Below, in pieces: positions 1-6,682 of a stretch of DNA of 12,590 nucleotides (positions are counted from its first letter, which is position 1; each line of letters opens with the position of its first letter). The translations under genes were made by a program, and so were the position numbers. The notes below the pieces were generated by a model. The model was not told where the DNA came from and made no database searches. It saw only the letters and a list, made by a program, of their open reading frames with translations. Origin of the DNA: Calditrichota bacterium (GTDB lineage Bacteria > Zhuqueibacterota > Zhuqueibacteria > Residuimicrobiales > Krinioviventaceae); contig RPQV01000043.1 in NCBI GenBank assembly GCA_003818595.1, positions 1-12,590 of the forward strand, written 5' to 3'.

Positions 1-245
1 TAAACAATCGAATCGAGCACGTTCATCCGCGCAACCCATTGCGGGTTACTGAGGGCCGGTGTACCGCTGTCGACCATAGGATTCCACAGGGGCAAAGTGC
101 GAAGACTTAAATAGCGATCAACGGGCAGAAATGGTCGTTCAGTGTGGTCAGTCCGGGAAAAATGAGGGAAATGAAAAATGATCAGCAGCAGTACCGCCGC
201 CACCATGGTAGGCCATAGTGGATGTCTGTCAAGGTATTGGTCCAT
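1..245 (-). CDS. YfhO-like membrane protein, N-terminal fragment (runs off left edge)
   Basis: An open frame reads from ATG at 245 to the left edge (81 complete codons) with no stop, so only the N-terminus is present. After a short polar start (MDQYLDRHPLWP) comes one hydrophobic segment at about residues 14-24. It is followed by an extracytoplasmic-looking stretch containing LPLWNPMVDSGTPALSNPQW. The PLWNP...G.P.L.NPQ pattern is typical of the N-terminal region of YfhO-like and related GT-C-fold multi-pass membrane proteins, where it follows the first helix. Bacillus YfhO acts in glycosylation of surface polymers; that this protein does the same is inference. The ATG has no clear Shine-Dalgarno, and two in-frame GTG codons lie upstream before a stop, so the start is uncertain. 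It is separated from the acetyltransferase gene by 194 bp with a possible terminator, so it may be its own transcription unit. Confidence 0.6.
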   Translation of the reverse strand, partial: MDQYLDRHPLWPTMVAAVLLLIIFHFPHFSRTDHTERPFLPVDRYLSLRTLPLWNPMVDSGTPALSNPQWVARMNVLDSIV

Positions 246-439
246 TTTGACTGAAAAGGAAGAGCTGCTATTTTTTTCCACTGCATTGACACCGGTTGTA
301 TTCACTGTTTTTCACAAAATAGCTTTTTTTAGGGATATATTCCAGAAAAAGTTGATGGATAAAAACAAAGACAAGTTGTCGCAATGAAAATTGAATCTTC
401 ATTAACTGCGACGCACAGACACATCCATTGATTCAATAT
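246..439. other. Intergenic gap between acetyltransferase and second YfhO-like gene
   Basis: This is a 194-bp AT-rich non-coding stretch. It holds the inverted repeat listed separately at 378-412 and T-rich tracts on the minus strand. It presumably contains the promoter for the left-hand YfhO-like gene. I see TA-rich candidates, for example around 311-318, but none with a convincing partner -35 box, so no promoter is called. Confidence 0.4.
361..412 (-). terminator. Possible rho-independent terminator after the modification operon
   Basis: On the minus strand, 28 bases after the acetyltransferase stop, GTCGC (412-408) pairs with GCGAC (382-378) and the inner AATGAA (403-398) pairs with TTCATT (388-383). 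The loop is 9 nt and there is a 4-nt bulge on one side. About 5 nt later comes a T-rich run (TTGTCTTTGTTTTT, to 361). The position and U-rich tail fit a terminator. The bulged, AT-rich upper stem and the interrupted T-run make it weak. Confidence 0.35.
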
Positions 440-970
440 TCAAGGTCGTCCCCCATCGGCCTGATACCCTTCCAGTTCGCGGATCACCCGTGCCGGAACT
501 CCCGCAATCAGGACATTACCGGAGAAATTTTTGGTGACCACAGCGCCTGCGGCCACCACCGTGTGATCTCCCAGATTAACCCCGGCAGTGATGATTGCCC
601 CCGCACCGATCCAGCAATTCTTGCCGATGATGATGGGATTGGATGGTATATATTTAGAATAATTGCAAAGATCGTGATTCATACTGATGATGCTGACACG
701 CGGTCCTATCCAGGTGTTTTCCCCAATAATGATGCCATTTCTTCCGTCGAGATAGCAAAAGGGCGCCATGCCGGGACAGCGGGTTCCTCTGTTAATTTTT
801 TCCGGAGCTTTGATAATGGTCGATGGATGTACAGGCCAAGGCACATGAGCATTCCGTCGCAAAATCTTTTGCAGGATAAAATGCTTGATTAATTTAGGAG
901 CAGGAAACTGCGGGTCTGCAAAGGCATTTCCAGCAAACGTCCTCAGCAGGAAATAAATCAACTTGTTCAT
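440..970 (-). CDS. Left-handed beta-helix (hexapeptide) acetyltransferase
   Basis: This is a 176-aa protein of the LbH acyltransferase superfamily (WcaF, maltose O-acetyltransferase and serine acetyltransferase type), which transfers an acetyl group from acetyl-CoA to a sugar hydroxyl or amine. Imperfect hexapeptide repeats run from about residue 78 to 164 (IIIGENTWIGPRVSI, PIIIGKNCWIGAGAII, AAGAVVTKNF). The end is the usual IAGVPARVI. H99 in SMNHDL is at the place of the catalytic histidine. The N-terminal 60 residues are basic and mildly hydrophobic and may associate with the membrane. The ATG at 970 overlaps the flippase stop by one base (TGATG), so translation is probably coupled. It is the last gene of the tight cluster and probably O-acetylates the polysaccharide or a precursor; the acceptor cannot be told. 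Confidence 0.88.
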   Translation of the reverse strand: MNKLIYFLLRTFAGNAFADPQFPAPKLIKHFILQKILRRNAHVPWPVHPSTIIKAPEKINRGTRCPGMAPFCYLDGRNGIIIGENTWIGPRVSIISMNHDLCNYSKYIPSNPIIIGKNCWIGAGAIITAGVNLGDHTVVAAGAVVTKNFSGNVLIAGVPARVIRELEGYQADGGRP

Positions 971-2223
971 CAGGCTTGATCCATTTTTTTGATAAAATAA
1001 AATATCGTCAAGTTATAAAACAGATAAAAAAGACCGGCCGTCAACGAGAGCGCTGCCAGTGCGCCGCGCGCAGATGAATGATAAAGCGCCATGACCACAA
1101 ATCGTAATACCAGTGAGATCAAAATAAGATAAAAACCGATTTGCTGTTTGTCAAGTATCGTAAAGGTGGCGCTGATGGGAGAATTGATAAATTGAAACAG
1201 CATCCAAAATGTGATGATCTGCATATAAACACCTGACTCGGCATAGGACTGGCCAAAATAAACTCGAGCGATTTGCGGCCCAAACAGAAGCAGAATACCG
1301 AGTGGTAAAAGGGCAAAAAGCGCCAGGCTCCTGACCGTTTTACGATAGACTTGAAGCAGCGCATCACGCCCTTGGTGCTTCGCTTCAGATGCAGCTCGAA
1401 AGTATACCTGCTGCACCGAAGTGCCCACCATAAACAAGGGAATACTCACGATTCGGTTGGCCATCGAATAGAGTGCGACGATTTCGACGCCGAAATAGCG
1501 ACTGAACATAAAAACAGGGAGCTGCATGCTGAAGGTGTTGAGAAATACCAATGCGGTGTTGACTGTGGGGAATTTAATATATTCTTTGGCTAGAAAATAG
1601 AGCCGACGCCAGGTTACTCGAAAATGCAGGTCGCTTTTGATCCATACCAAATAAGCGGCTATCGCCCAGCCAAAGAGTTGCGCATAGAATAGAGCCATGG
1701 TTGTCCGCCAGAAAAAACCCAGAAGGATCGTGATGATGTTCATGGCGGCTACCTGAATCACTTTGTTCGTAGCCAAAACGCCGAATTTTTTGAAACGTAC
1801 CAAAACGTATTGCAACGCCTGCCAAAATCCAAATAAAAACACACCTACCGCAATAAAATAGAGATAGGGCTGCAAAGATTCAGCATTCAGCAACCTCAAT
1901 AAATGCTTCCCCGTAACGGCTAAAAGCAGTGTGAATAAAAGGGAAAAAATTCCCAAGACGGCCAGCGAAAGAACAGCCAGTTCGTTGCCTTCCTCATTCT
2001 CTTTGGGCAACACGATTGCCATTTCATATTTCAAGGAGGCCACCACGCCAAAAGTTGTGACCGTGGACAGAAACAGTTGAAGATCACCCAGGCTTTCTTT
2101 CGCGAACAATCGGGTCAAAATAGGAGTGGCCAACAACGTGGTCAAATGAGCCAAAGCCGTGCCGGACATCAGCTTGAACACATTTTTCGTAAAGTCCGCT
2201 CGGATGACAGGTAATTTGGGCAC
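970..2223 (-). CDS. Wzx-like polysaccharide flippase (MOP/MATE superfamily)
   Basis: This is a protein of about 417 aa, built almost entirely of hydrophobic helices (roughly 12 by eye). It opens with FTKNVFKLMSGTALAH and ATPILTRLFAKESLGD, the characteristic start of Wzx/RfbX-type polysaccharide flippases. Such proteins move lipid-linked repeat units across the inner membrane. The size matches the family. The frame stays open much further upstream, to 2397, but that part is polar, overlaps the acyltransferase gene and is not flippase-like, so I reject it. Two starts remain. GTG at 2223 is reported here. CTG at 2232 would overlap the upstream stop (CTGA) and has GGAGG seven bases ahead. Its place in the cluster makes it the likely exporter of the epimerised, possibly sulfated glycan, implying a Wzy-dependent route, although no Wzy is seen in the window. 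Confidence 0.88.
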   Translation of the reverse strand: MPKLPVIRADFTKNVFKLMSGTALAHLTTLLATPILTRLFAKESLGDLQLFLSTVTTFGVVASLKYEMAIVLPKENEEGNELAVLSLAVLGIFSLLFTLLLAVTGKHLLRLLNAESLQPYLYFIAVGVFLFGFWQALQYVLVRFKKFGVLATNKVIQVAAMNIITILLGFFWRTTMALFYAQLFGWAIAAYLVWIKSDLHFRVTWRRLYFLAKEYIKFPTVNTALVFLNTFSMQLPVFMFSRYFGVEIVALYSMANRIVSIPLFMVGTSVQQVYFRAASEAKHQGRDALLQVYRKTVRSLALFALLPLGILLLFGPQIARVYFGQSYAESGVYMQIITFWMLFQFINSPISATFTILDKQQIGFYLILISLVLRFVVMALYHSSARGALAALSLTAGLFYLFYNLTIFYFIKKMDQA

Positions 2224-2228
2224 TTTTT

Positions 2229-3173
2229 TCAGCGTAGAGCCTCCAGCAAACTGAAGGGAAAACGATTCTTCTGAATGGAAAAATAAGCGATTTGTCGAGG
2301 ACCGAAAGATCGGAAAAATCTCTCGATCGGCTCGATCATACTTCCCTCGAAATCGAAGGCGCGTTGAATTGAAGCTGCAAATTTTATGGCCTCCCAAATC
2401 AGTAGAGAATTGGCATTACTCTCCCGCAGCTTGGGATCGCTGCCGCCCATCAGATAATATACCGAGTATTCATCCCATACCAAATAAAGACCAGCATGAA
2501 TTCTGCTTTGAGCATCTTTCGCGATCAGGATTTTGCGACAACTTTTTTGGCGACATGCCTCATCAAGCGTCTTGACCAGCACATCCGAATAGCTCGCCTT
2601 TTTATGCCGATATTCAAAGGAGAGATGATTTAGATATAAAAAAACATCGATATCATCAATGGCCTGCACGTCGACTTGCTTCTCCGCTTTGCGTATATCA
2701 TAGCGACTGTTTTTCTTGAAATTCATGAACGCCCTTTCCACGTCATCCAATTCGTCGAGCACATAAGAATAACGGGTTGTTTGCTTAAAACCGCACCAGT
2801 AAAAGGGCAGCCAATTGGTTAAGGAATAATGGTATTTCTGGTGAAATCGACAAGTCTGGGGCAGGTGAGGAATGAGCGTCATTAGAATTTCTTTTTCAAA
2901 GGCCAGTCGTGTCGCGTATTTTGACTCTTCGGGATAATTAAGCCAGATATTCAGCCACGGAGTCAATTCAGGCATTTTCACCACAGGAAATAGACCGATT
3001 TTCTTGAGCGTGAAGGGCATCGCAGCCAGAAACGTCCCTCCCTCCTCAGCAATCAACACATCCCAATCTTTTTCACCAGCAACTACATTCAACCACCAAT
3101 CTTGAGAAAAAATGGGGACGGGATGAGCATCACAAATATCTCGATAACAACCTTTGTCTAAAATTATTTTCAC
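2229..3173 (-). CDS. FemAB-like GNAT-fold acyltransferase (Acetyltransf_6 / BioF2-like)
   Basis: This is a 314-aa protein of the FemAB-related GNAT superfamily seen in many exopolysaccharide loci. Members transfer acyl or aminoacyl groups to amines or hydroxyls. Visible marks are FKKNSRYDIRKAEK (about 152-165), the typical basic motif between the two GNAT halves; VYYLMGGSDPKLRESNANS (about 238-256) with the helix LLIWEAIKFA; and the C-terminal FDFEGSMIEPIERFFRSFG (273-291), where the D-F-E-G-S and F-R-x-F-G signature is diagnostic. Translation starts at GTG (3173), which overlaps the sulfotransferase TGA as GTGA and has GGGGGA 4 nt upstream. Its donor is unknown. Lying next to a deacetylase, it could re-acylate freed amino sugars, but that is inference. 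Confidence 0.83.
   Translation of the reverse strand: MKIILDKGCYRDICDAHPVPIFSQDWWLNVVAGEKDWDVLIAEEGGTFLAAMPFTLKKIGLFPVVKMPELTPWLNIWLNYPEESKYATRLAFEKEILMTLIPHLPQTCRFHQKYHYSLTNWLPFYWCGFKQTTRYSYVLDELDDVERAFMNFKKNSRYDIRKAEKQVDVQAIDDIDVFLYLNHLSFEYRHKKASYSDVLVKTLDEACRQKSCRKILIAKDAQSRIHAGLYLVWDEYSVYYLMGGSDPKLRESNANSLLIWEAIKFAASIQRAFDFEGSMIEPIERFFRSFGPRQIAYFSIQKNRFPFSLLEALR
2240..2244 (-). promoter_or_regulatory. Strong Shine-Dalgarno that bears on the flippase start
   Basis: GGAGG on the minus strand ends 7 nt before CTG (2232-2230), which itself overlaps the upstream gene's TGA as CTGA. The same motif is 16 nt from the more ordinary GTG at 2223, too far for normal use. It is the best ribosome-binding match seen at any gene start in the window, so it argues for the rare CTG start. 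Confidence 0.5.
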
Positions 3174-4129
3174 ACTGTCCCCCGCGTGCGAACAAACTCT
3201 CGAATCCTCTCGATCTCTTCCGGTTGAACAACACCGCTTATTTTGGGGGAAGATAATTGAAAAGGTTGAGGAGAAAACGGCTTTTTGACGAGACGCACCT
3301 TGTGCAATTCAAAAAAATGGGCGAGTCTGGCGAGCAAACCCTCTGGTGAATCACAAAGTTCATGATAAGTGAGGAGAAAAACGTTTTGTTGCGGATAAAG
3401 CTTCAAATCCTGCATCATATCGTGTTCAACATCCATAATCTGATGAGTCACCTGGTCGATTTCGTCCATATCCAAAATAATCTTGATATTTTTAGGCATT
3501 ACGGAAGCCCAGGAAACGCCGCGGTTGCGACGCATCACCAGATTGGACAGAATGACATCAGTCATATCTCGTTGGATGTGGAGGTAAAGAGCACCAGGAA
3601 ATATTTCTTTTAATGCCGGCAATCTGACACACATTTTCACATTCTTGGTGATAAAAGGCGCCTGAAAAATCTGCTCAACATTCGTCACCAGACAATGAAT
3701 TTCACGTCGTGCTTTTGGTGACAACCACCCTGCCGGAGTATAATTAAATCCTTCGCGTTTTTCAAAAGGGAACCAGCGATTCCAAATATTTCCCGCCTCA
3801 CTCGGCGCCATACAACCCTTTTCGTATCCATGACTGCTGCTAAATGTTGATTGATAAGTTTTGCACCAATTCATCCCCCATTTCAAAGCCGTAATCGGAC
3901 ATCGGTAAAAGGTGTTGGCAACGTTGGGCAGATAGGCAAACTGAAAAGCGGACATCAGCAGCTGATAGATCAAAGTCGTTCCGGATCGCGGAGCGCCGAC
4001 GACAAAAACAGGCGGCCATTCGCCTTTGAACTCATGACATCGATAACGATAATCCAAAATTGATGTGCAGGTGTGCCCGGCAGCAATCAATTTTTTTGCG
4101 ACGCGTTTAATCACTTTTTCAACCACCAT
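3170..4129 (-). CDS. PAPS-dependent sulfotransferase (Sulfotransfer_3-like)
   Basis: This is a 319-aa protein with both PAPS-binding signatures. The 5'-phosphosulfate loop is PVFVVGAPRSGTTLIYQLL (about residues 40-58). The 3'-phosphate site is LYLHIQRDMTDVILSNLVMRR (181-201), with R187 and S195 in the expected places. Such enzymes move sulfate from PAPS to a hydroxyl or amino group, here presumably of a glycan. The loop reads PRSGTT, which resembles tyrosylprotein and Sulfotransfer_3-type enzymes more than the animal heparan sulfotransferases, so the position sulfated cannot be assigned. There is no signal peptide, so a cytoplasmic protein acting before export is likely. The ATG at 4129 overlaps the deacetylase end by 19 bp, and GTG codon 2 is an alternative start. 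Sulfotransferases are uncommon in bacterial polysaccharide operons, and one beside a uronyl epimerase is notable. Confidence 0.87.
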   Translation of the reverse strand: MVVEKVIKRVAKKLIAAGHTCTSILDYRYRCHEFKGEWPPVFVVGAPRSGTTLIYQLLMSAFQFAYLPNVANTFYRCPITALKWGMNWCKTYQSTFSSSHGYEKGCMAPSEAGNIWNRWFPFEKREGFNYTPAGWLSPKARREIHCLVTNVEQIFQAPFITKNVKMCVRLPALKEIFPGALYLHIQRDMTDVILSNLVMRRNRGVSWASVMPKNIKIILDMDEIDQVTHQIMDVEHDMMQDLKLYPQQNVFLLTYHELCDSPEGLLARLAHFFELHKVRLVKKPFSPQPFQLSSPKISGVVQPEEIERIREFVRTRGTV

Positions 4130-5562
4130 CGATAAACATCATCTAATGAAGTCAACCACCCATTATGTCGTCGGCTCCAATCCAGAATTCGTTCATAAAG
4201 CTGCGAATAGCCATAAAGGTCGCGTGGATGCAGATCGGAATTGTGCCAATTCAGTGTCAGCAATCCCTGATTAGCTCGTGTTTCTTCAAGGTGACGTTCG
4301 ATCACCGTCCAAGCTTGCTCCGCCGAAAGAAACTGCTTGCTCTCCAAAAACAGCACCGTATCCATCAAAATAAGGGGAATTTCCAGAACGGACAACTCTT
4401 TTTTTCCGTCATGCAGGCGAAAGGGAAAGGATGTGCCGCAACGATAACCGCTATCATAAGAAAAACCAAGAGTCGAATCGTATACAAGTCCGACATGCTG
4501 CCAATGCGCTGCGGTTTCTTCTTCAAAGCAGAGGTAATGTTGTCGTATCCCCATAACCGACGAGCCTGTAGCCTGCTGCAGTAGCGACCGTTCATGGTGT
4601 AAAAACGCCTCATCTTTTGCAGACGGAATGCTGCCATGCAGTTGAATGGACCACCCTTTGTGTCGAAGCAACCGTATCGCCCGGCTCATGCGCCAAGAGT
4701 TCAAGCGATAGCGAGGATCAAGCTTATGTCGCGATTTCGCCACCATAAAAAAAGTAGATGCAGCATCATATCGATGCTCCAACTCGCTGATATAACCAAA
4801 GTTGCCCAGCCAGTTCTCCGGCTGCATCAAGGATCCGAGCAGCAGACGCACGCGGCTGAACAGATTTCTTTCGCGGGCATGAGAAGATCGCAACGCTCGA
4901 CGCGCCTTGTGCAGGGTCCAGGTTTGAATGCGATCAACATCATGGCTCAGCGCCACGGCGAACGGATATCCTGCAGGCCATCGAGGTTCAAACTGAATGG
5001 CGGGATTCAACAGCTGAAGCAATCGCCTCAGCAACGATGCATAACGGTCCACAATCGGATACTCATACAGTGCCGGATCCAGCCGAGAGAAAGAGCGCTG
5101 AAAACGGCCGAATCGATCGCGTTGTGGAGTGTCCAACTCGTTTCGGCGCGTGAGCAGCGCAAATATCAAGGCAAACATATCAAAGGCAACCATAACGCGC
5201 TGCTCGTTATGCAGGATGACGCCGCGTTCATTTTCCTGAATCCGATACAACGGTTTTCCTTCGATTGAAATAGTCGACAAAAAATCAACCCACAGCTCTT
5301 CCGGAAATGTCGGGTCATCATTCGTTCGGCGCATTTTCCGTGGTTGGATCAGGGAAGGCAGAACGTTTTCATCAGCATTCGCCTGAATCCACAGACCGTT
5401 GATCCCTAAATCAGTCCTGCCATAATAGATCAATGCCTCGCCTTCCGGCGCTTGGGGAAGATCAGTTTCCTGCCAAGTGATGCCGATCATCGGCGCCCAA
5501 GCCCGCAAAACATAGCGGATCTGTTCTGCACTGGCTTTATTTTCCAAATAGACACTGATCAT
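4111..5562 (-). CDS. Polysaccharide deacetylase-like protein (CE4/NodB-related, with N-terminal domain)
   Basis: This is a 483-aa protein from ATG at 5562, which overlaps the epimerase TGA as ATGA. The frame is open to an ATG at 5625, but the first 21 residues of that form overlap the epimerase, and MISVYLENKASAEQIRYVL is the natural family N-terminus. Residues 1 to about 190 form the extra domain found in this subgroup. The catalytic-type region begins at FAVALSHDVDR (H207, D208, D210). It continues with STFFMVAKSRH, IQLHGSIP (H309), GIRQHYLCF (340s), YDSTLGFSYDSGYRCGTSFPF, and ends with LTLNWHNSD and TSLDDVYRWW. This matches bacterial EPS-locus deacetylases. A canonical NodB motif 2 is HSxxH, but here it reads HGSIP, so the second metal-binding histidine is absent. 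Activity therefore needs testing. The likely role is removal of N-acetyl groups from a hexosamine of the polymer. Confidence 0.85.
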   Translation of the reverse strand: MISVYLENKASAEQIRYVLRAWAPMIGITWQETDLPQAPEGEALIYYGRTDLGINGLWIQANADENVLPSLIQPRKMRRTNDDPTFPEELWVDFLSTISIEGKPLYRIQENERGVILHNEQRVMVAFDMFALIFALLTRRNELDTPQRDRFGRFQRSFSRLDPALYEYPIVDRYASLLRRLLQLLNPAIQFEPRWPAGYPFAVALSHDVDRIQTWTLHKARRALRSSHARERNLFSRVRLLLGSLMQPENWLGNFGYISELEHRYDAASTFFMVAKSRHKLDPRYRLNSWRMSRAIRLLRHKGWSIQLHGSIPSAKDEAFLHHERSLLQQATGSSVMGIRQHYLCFEEETAAHWQHVGLVYDSTLGFSYDSGYRCGTSFPFRLHDGKKELSVLEIPLILMDTVLFLESKQFLSAEQAWTVIERHLEETRANQGLLTLNWHNSDLHPRDLYGYSQLYERILDWSRRHNGWLTSLDDVYRWWLKK

Positions 5563-6548
5563 AATCGGTTCATCCGTTTGAGAGCCCTGAATTTCAAGGC
5601 ATACATTCTCATGATGTTCAGCCATTTATCATAACCGCGAAAATGATCTGCCGCGCGGGAAAAGTCAATATCCCCGGTGAGGCGCGCGAGCATGTTGAGC
5701 TGAGTAATGACCAGGCGCAGGTAGCCTATGGTTGCCGGATCCGGATCGGGATAAAAGGATTCCCGACAGTAATTATAGCGCATCCAAAAACCAAGGTCAT
5801 AGTGAGGCAGCCAATGTTTTAAGGTGTCTATTCCGGCTTGGAAAAGCCTCCGAGCACAATCATCGTTCAAGGCACGCACCGCATCGTAGAGACCGCAAAG
5901 GGAGAAAATGAATCCATCCAAAACCATGGTGGGAAAAACTGTAGGGTACTCTTCATAAAAGGGACCAAAGGGGGTGGGGGTAACCACACCTCCTTCAGCT
6001 GCAGGAATGTCGAAAATCTTTAATGCCGCAACAGCAGCATCGCGATAACGACATTCACCGCTGAGCTGCCAACCCCGCAACAGAATGGACAGTCCACGAC
6101 TTTGCGCGAACGCGGAAGGCCATGGCTTCGTCATGCGATATTCTGGTCTGGGCACCGTGCTGAGCCAATAAACACCCTTTTCATCGGTCGTGCAATGATC
6201 ATAAAACCATTTGACAATATTGAAGAAACGGGCTCGATCTTCCTCCCTGCCGCTTTTCATCCACGTATGAAAAATAGCCAGACCGTACTGACCGATTGAA
6301 ATCGGATAGTAGATCATCTGCTTTTCCGCTACATCGATATAGGTAGGAATGATCGGAATGCCGTCTTTATCAAAATGATAATCCTGGCTGTGACCTCTGA
6401 GCAGTTCCTGTTCGTCGATGAGAAAATAATATTCACCGAGTTGCGACGCATGCAGATCATCAGAAAGCTGATAAATGGCTTTATCCCGACCCAAGTCTTT
6501 GATCAACTTGCGGGACATGAAAAAGAGTTTGTGAAGACTGAAGGACAT
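5559..6548 (-). CDS. D-glucuronyl C5-epimerase-like protein
   Basis: This 329-aa protein resembles the C-terminal catalytic domain of D-glucuronyl C5-epimerase (C5-epim_C family), which turns D-glucuronate into L-iduronate within a polymer. By eye, residues 142-158 (PWPSAFAQSRGLSILLR) match the vertebrate W.SAMAQG..IS.L.R block. The stretch PTMVLDGFIFSLCGLYD (206-222) matches its LNGF.YSL.GLYD block. GFWMRYNY (about 253-260) and IGYLRLVITQLNML (274-287) match the tyrosine-bearing blocks around the proposed catalytic residues; Y258 or Y260 and Y276 are the candidates. It has no signal peptide and is shorter than the animal enzyme, as bacterial homologues are. The start is unsure: ATG 6548 is chosen, but TTG 6560 is in frame and neither has a good ribosome site. 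It heads a run of overlapping genes with the deacetylase and sulfotransferase. Confidence 0.85.
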   Translation of the reverse strand: MSFSLHKLFFMSRKLIKDLGRDKAIYQLSDDLHASQLGEYYFLIDEQELLRGHSQDYHFDKDGIPIIPTYIDVAEKQMIYYPISIGQYGLAIFHTWMKSGREEDRARFFNIVKWFYDHCTTDEKGVYWLSTVPRPEYRMTKPWPSAFAQSRGLSILLRGWQLSGECRYRDAAVAALKIFDIPAAEGGVVTPTPFGPFYEEYPTVFPTMVLDGFIFSLCGLYDAVRALNDDCARRLFQAGIDTLKHWLPHYDLGFWMRYNYCRESFYPDPDPATIGYLRLVITQLNMLARLTGDIDFSRAADHFRGYDKWLNIMRMYALKFRALKRMNRL

Positions 6549-6682
6549 GCGAGATATCAACTCACTCTTATAATACTCTTATAAAACTCTAGTAATTATT
6601 TATCGTTTAAATGAGAATCCATCTTGGTTTTGCGTCACTTCCATCATTAGTTAAATGTTAAAACACTTGATCATTTAATATA
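6549..6682. other. AT-rich gap splitting the two gene groups; possible promoter
   Basis: This is the only sizeable break between genes from 440 to 12590. It is much richer in A and T than the coding DNA. On the minus strand, TATAAG (6572-6567) follows TTACTA (6595-6590) at 17 bp. That -10 is good but the -35 is poor, and the start would fall near 6560. A second promoter-like TATAAG comes from the tandem repeat. Near 6651-6678 there is an AT-only inverted repeat (TTAAATG/CATTTAA, 14-nt loop) with no T-run. The likely function is to start transcription of the epimerase-to-acetyltransferase operon, at low certainty. Confidence 0.35.
6564..6585. repeat. Tandem 11-bp repeat upstream of the epimerase gene
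   Basis: Two adjacent copies, ACTCTTATAAT (6564-6574) and ACTCTTATAAA (6575-6585), differ only in the last base. They lie 16 bases before the epimerase ATG. Read on the minus strand, each contains TATAAGAGT, so the repeat duplicates a -10-like box. An 11-bp period places both copies on about the same helix face, which would suit a regulator, but that is speculation. Confidence 0.55.

Noticed and set aside
178..387. Plus-strand open frame of 69 codons
   Set aside because: It is opposite the start of the YfhO-like fragment and the intergenic region. It has no ribosome site or recognisable product, and the minus-strand reading has YfhO-type motifs.
428..892. Plus-strand open frame of 154 codons
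   Set aside because: It is the antisense shadow of the beta-helix acetyltransferase; the repeat periodicity carries over but the protein is not meaningful.
2224..2397. N-terminal extension of the flippase (58 codons)
   Set aside because: It is polar and arginine-rich, and overlaps the diagnostic C-terminus of the FemAB-like gene.
4636..5268. Plus-strand open frame of 210 codons
   Set aside because: It lies antisense within the deacetylase gene, has no recognisable domain, and the minus-strand frame has clear family motifs throughout.
5563..5625. 21-codon extension of the deacetylase
   Set aside because: It overlaps the epimerase C-terminus, while the ATGA overlap start at 5562 gives the usual family N-terminus.
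6651..6678. Inverted repeat TTAAATG/CATTTAA after the GT4 gene as a terminator
   Set aside because: It is an A/T-dominated 7-bp stem with a 14-nt loop and no following T-run, so it is too weak to call.
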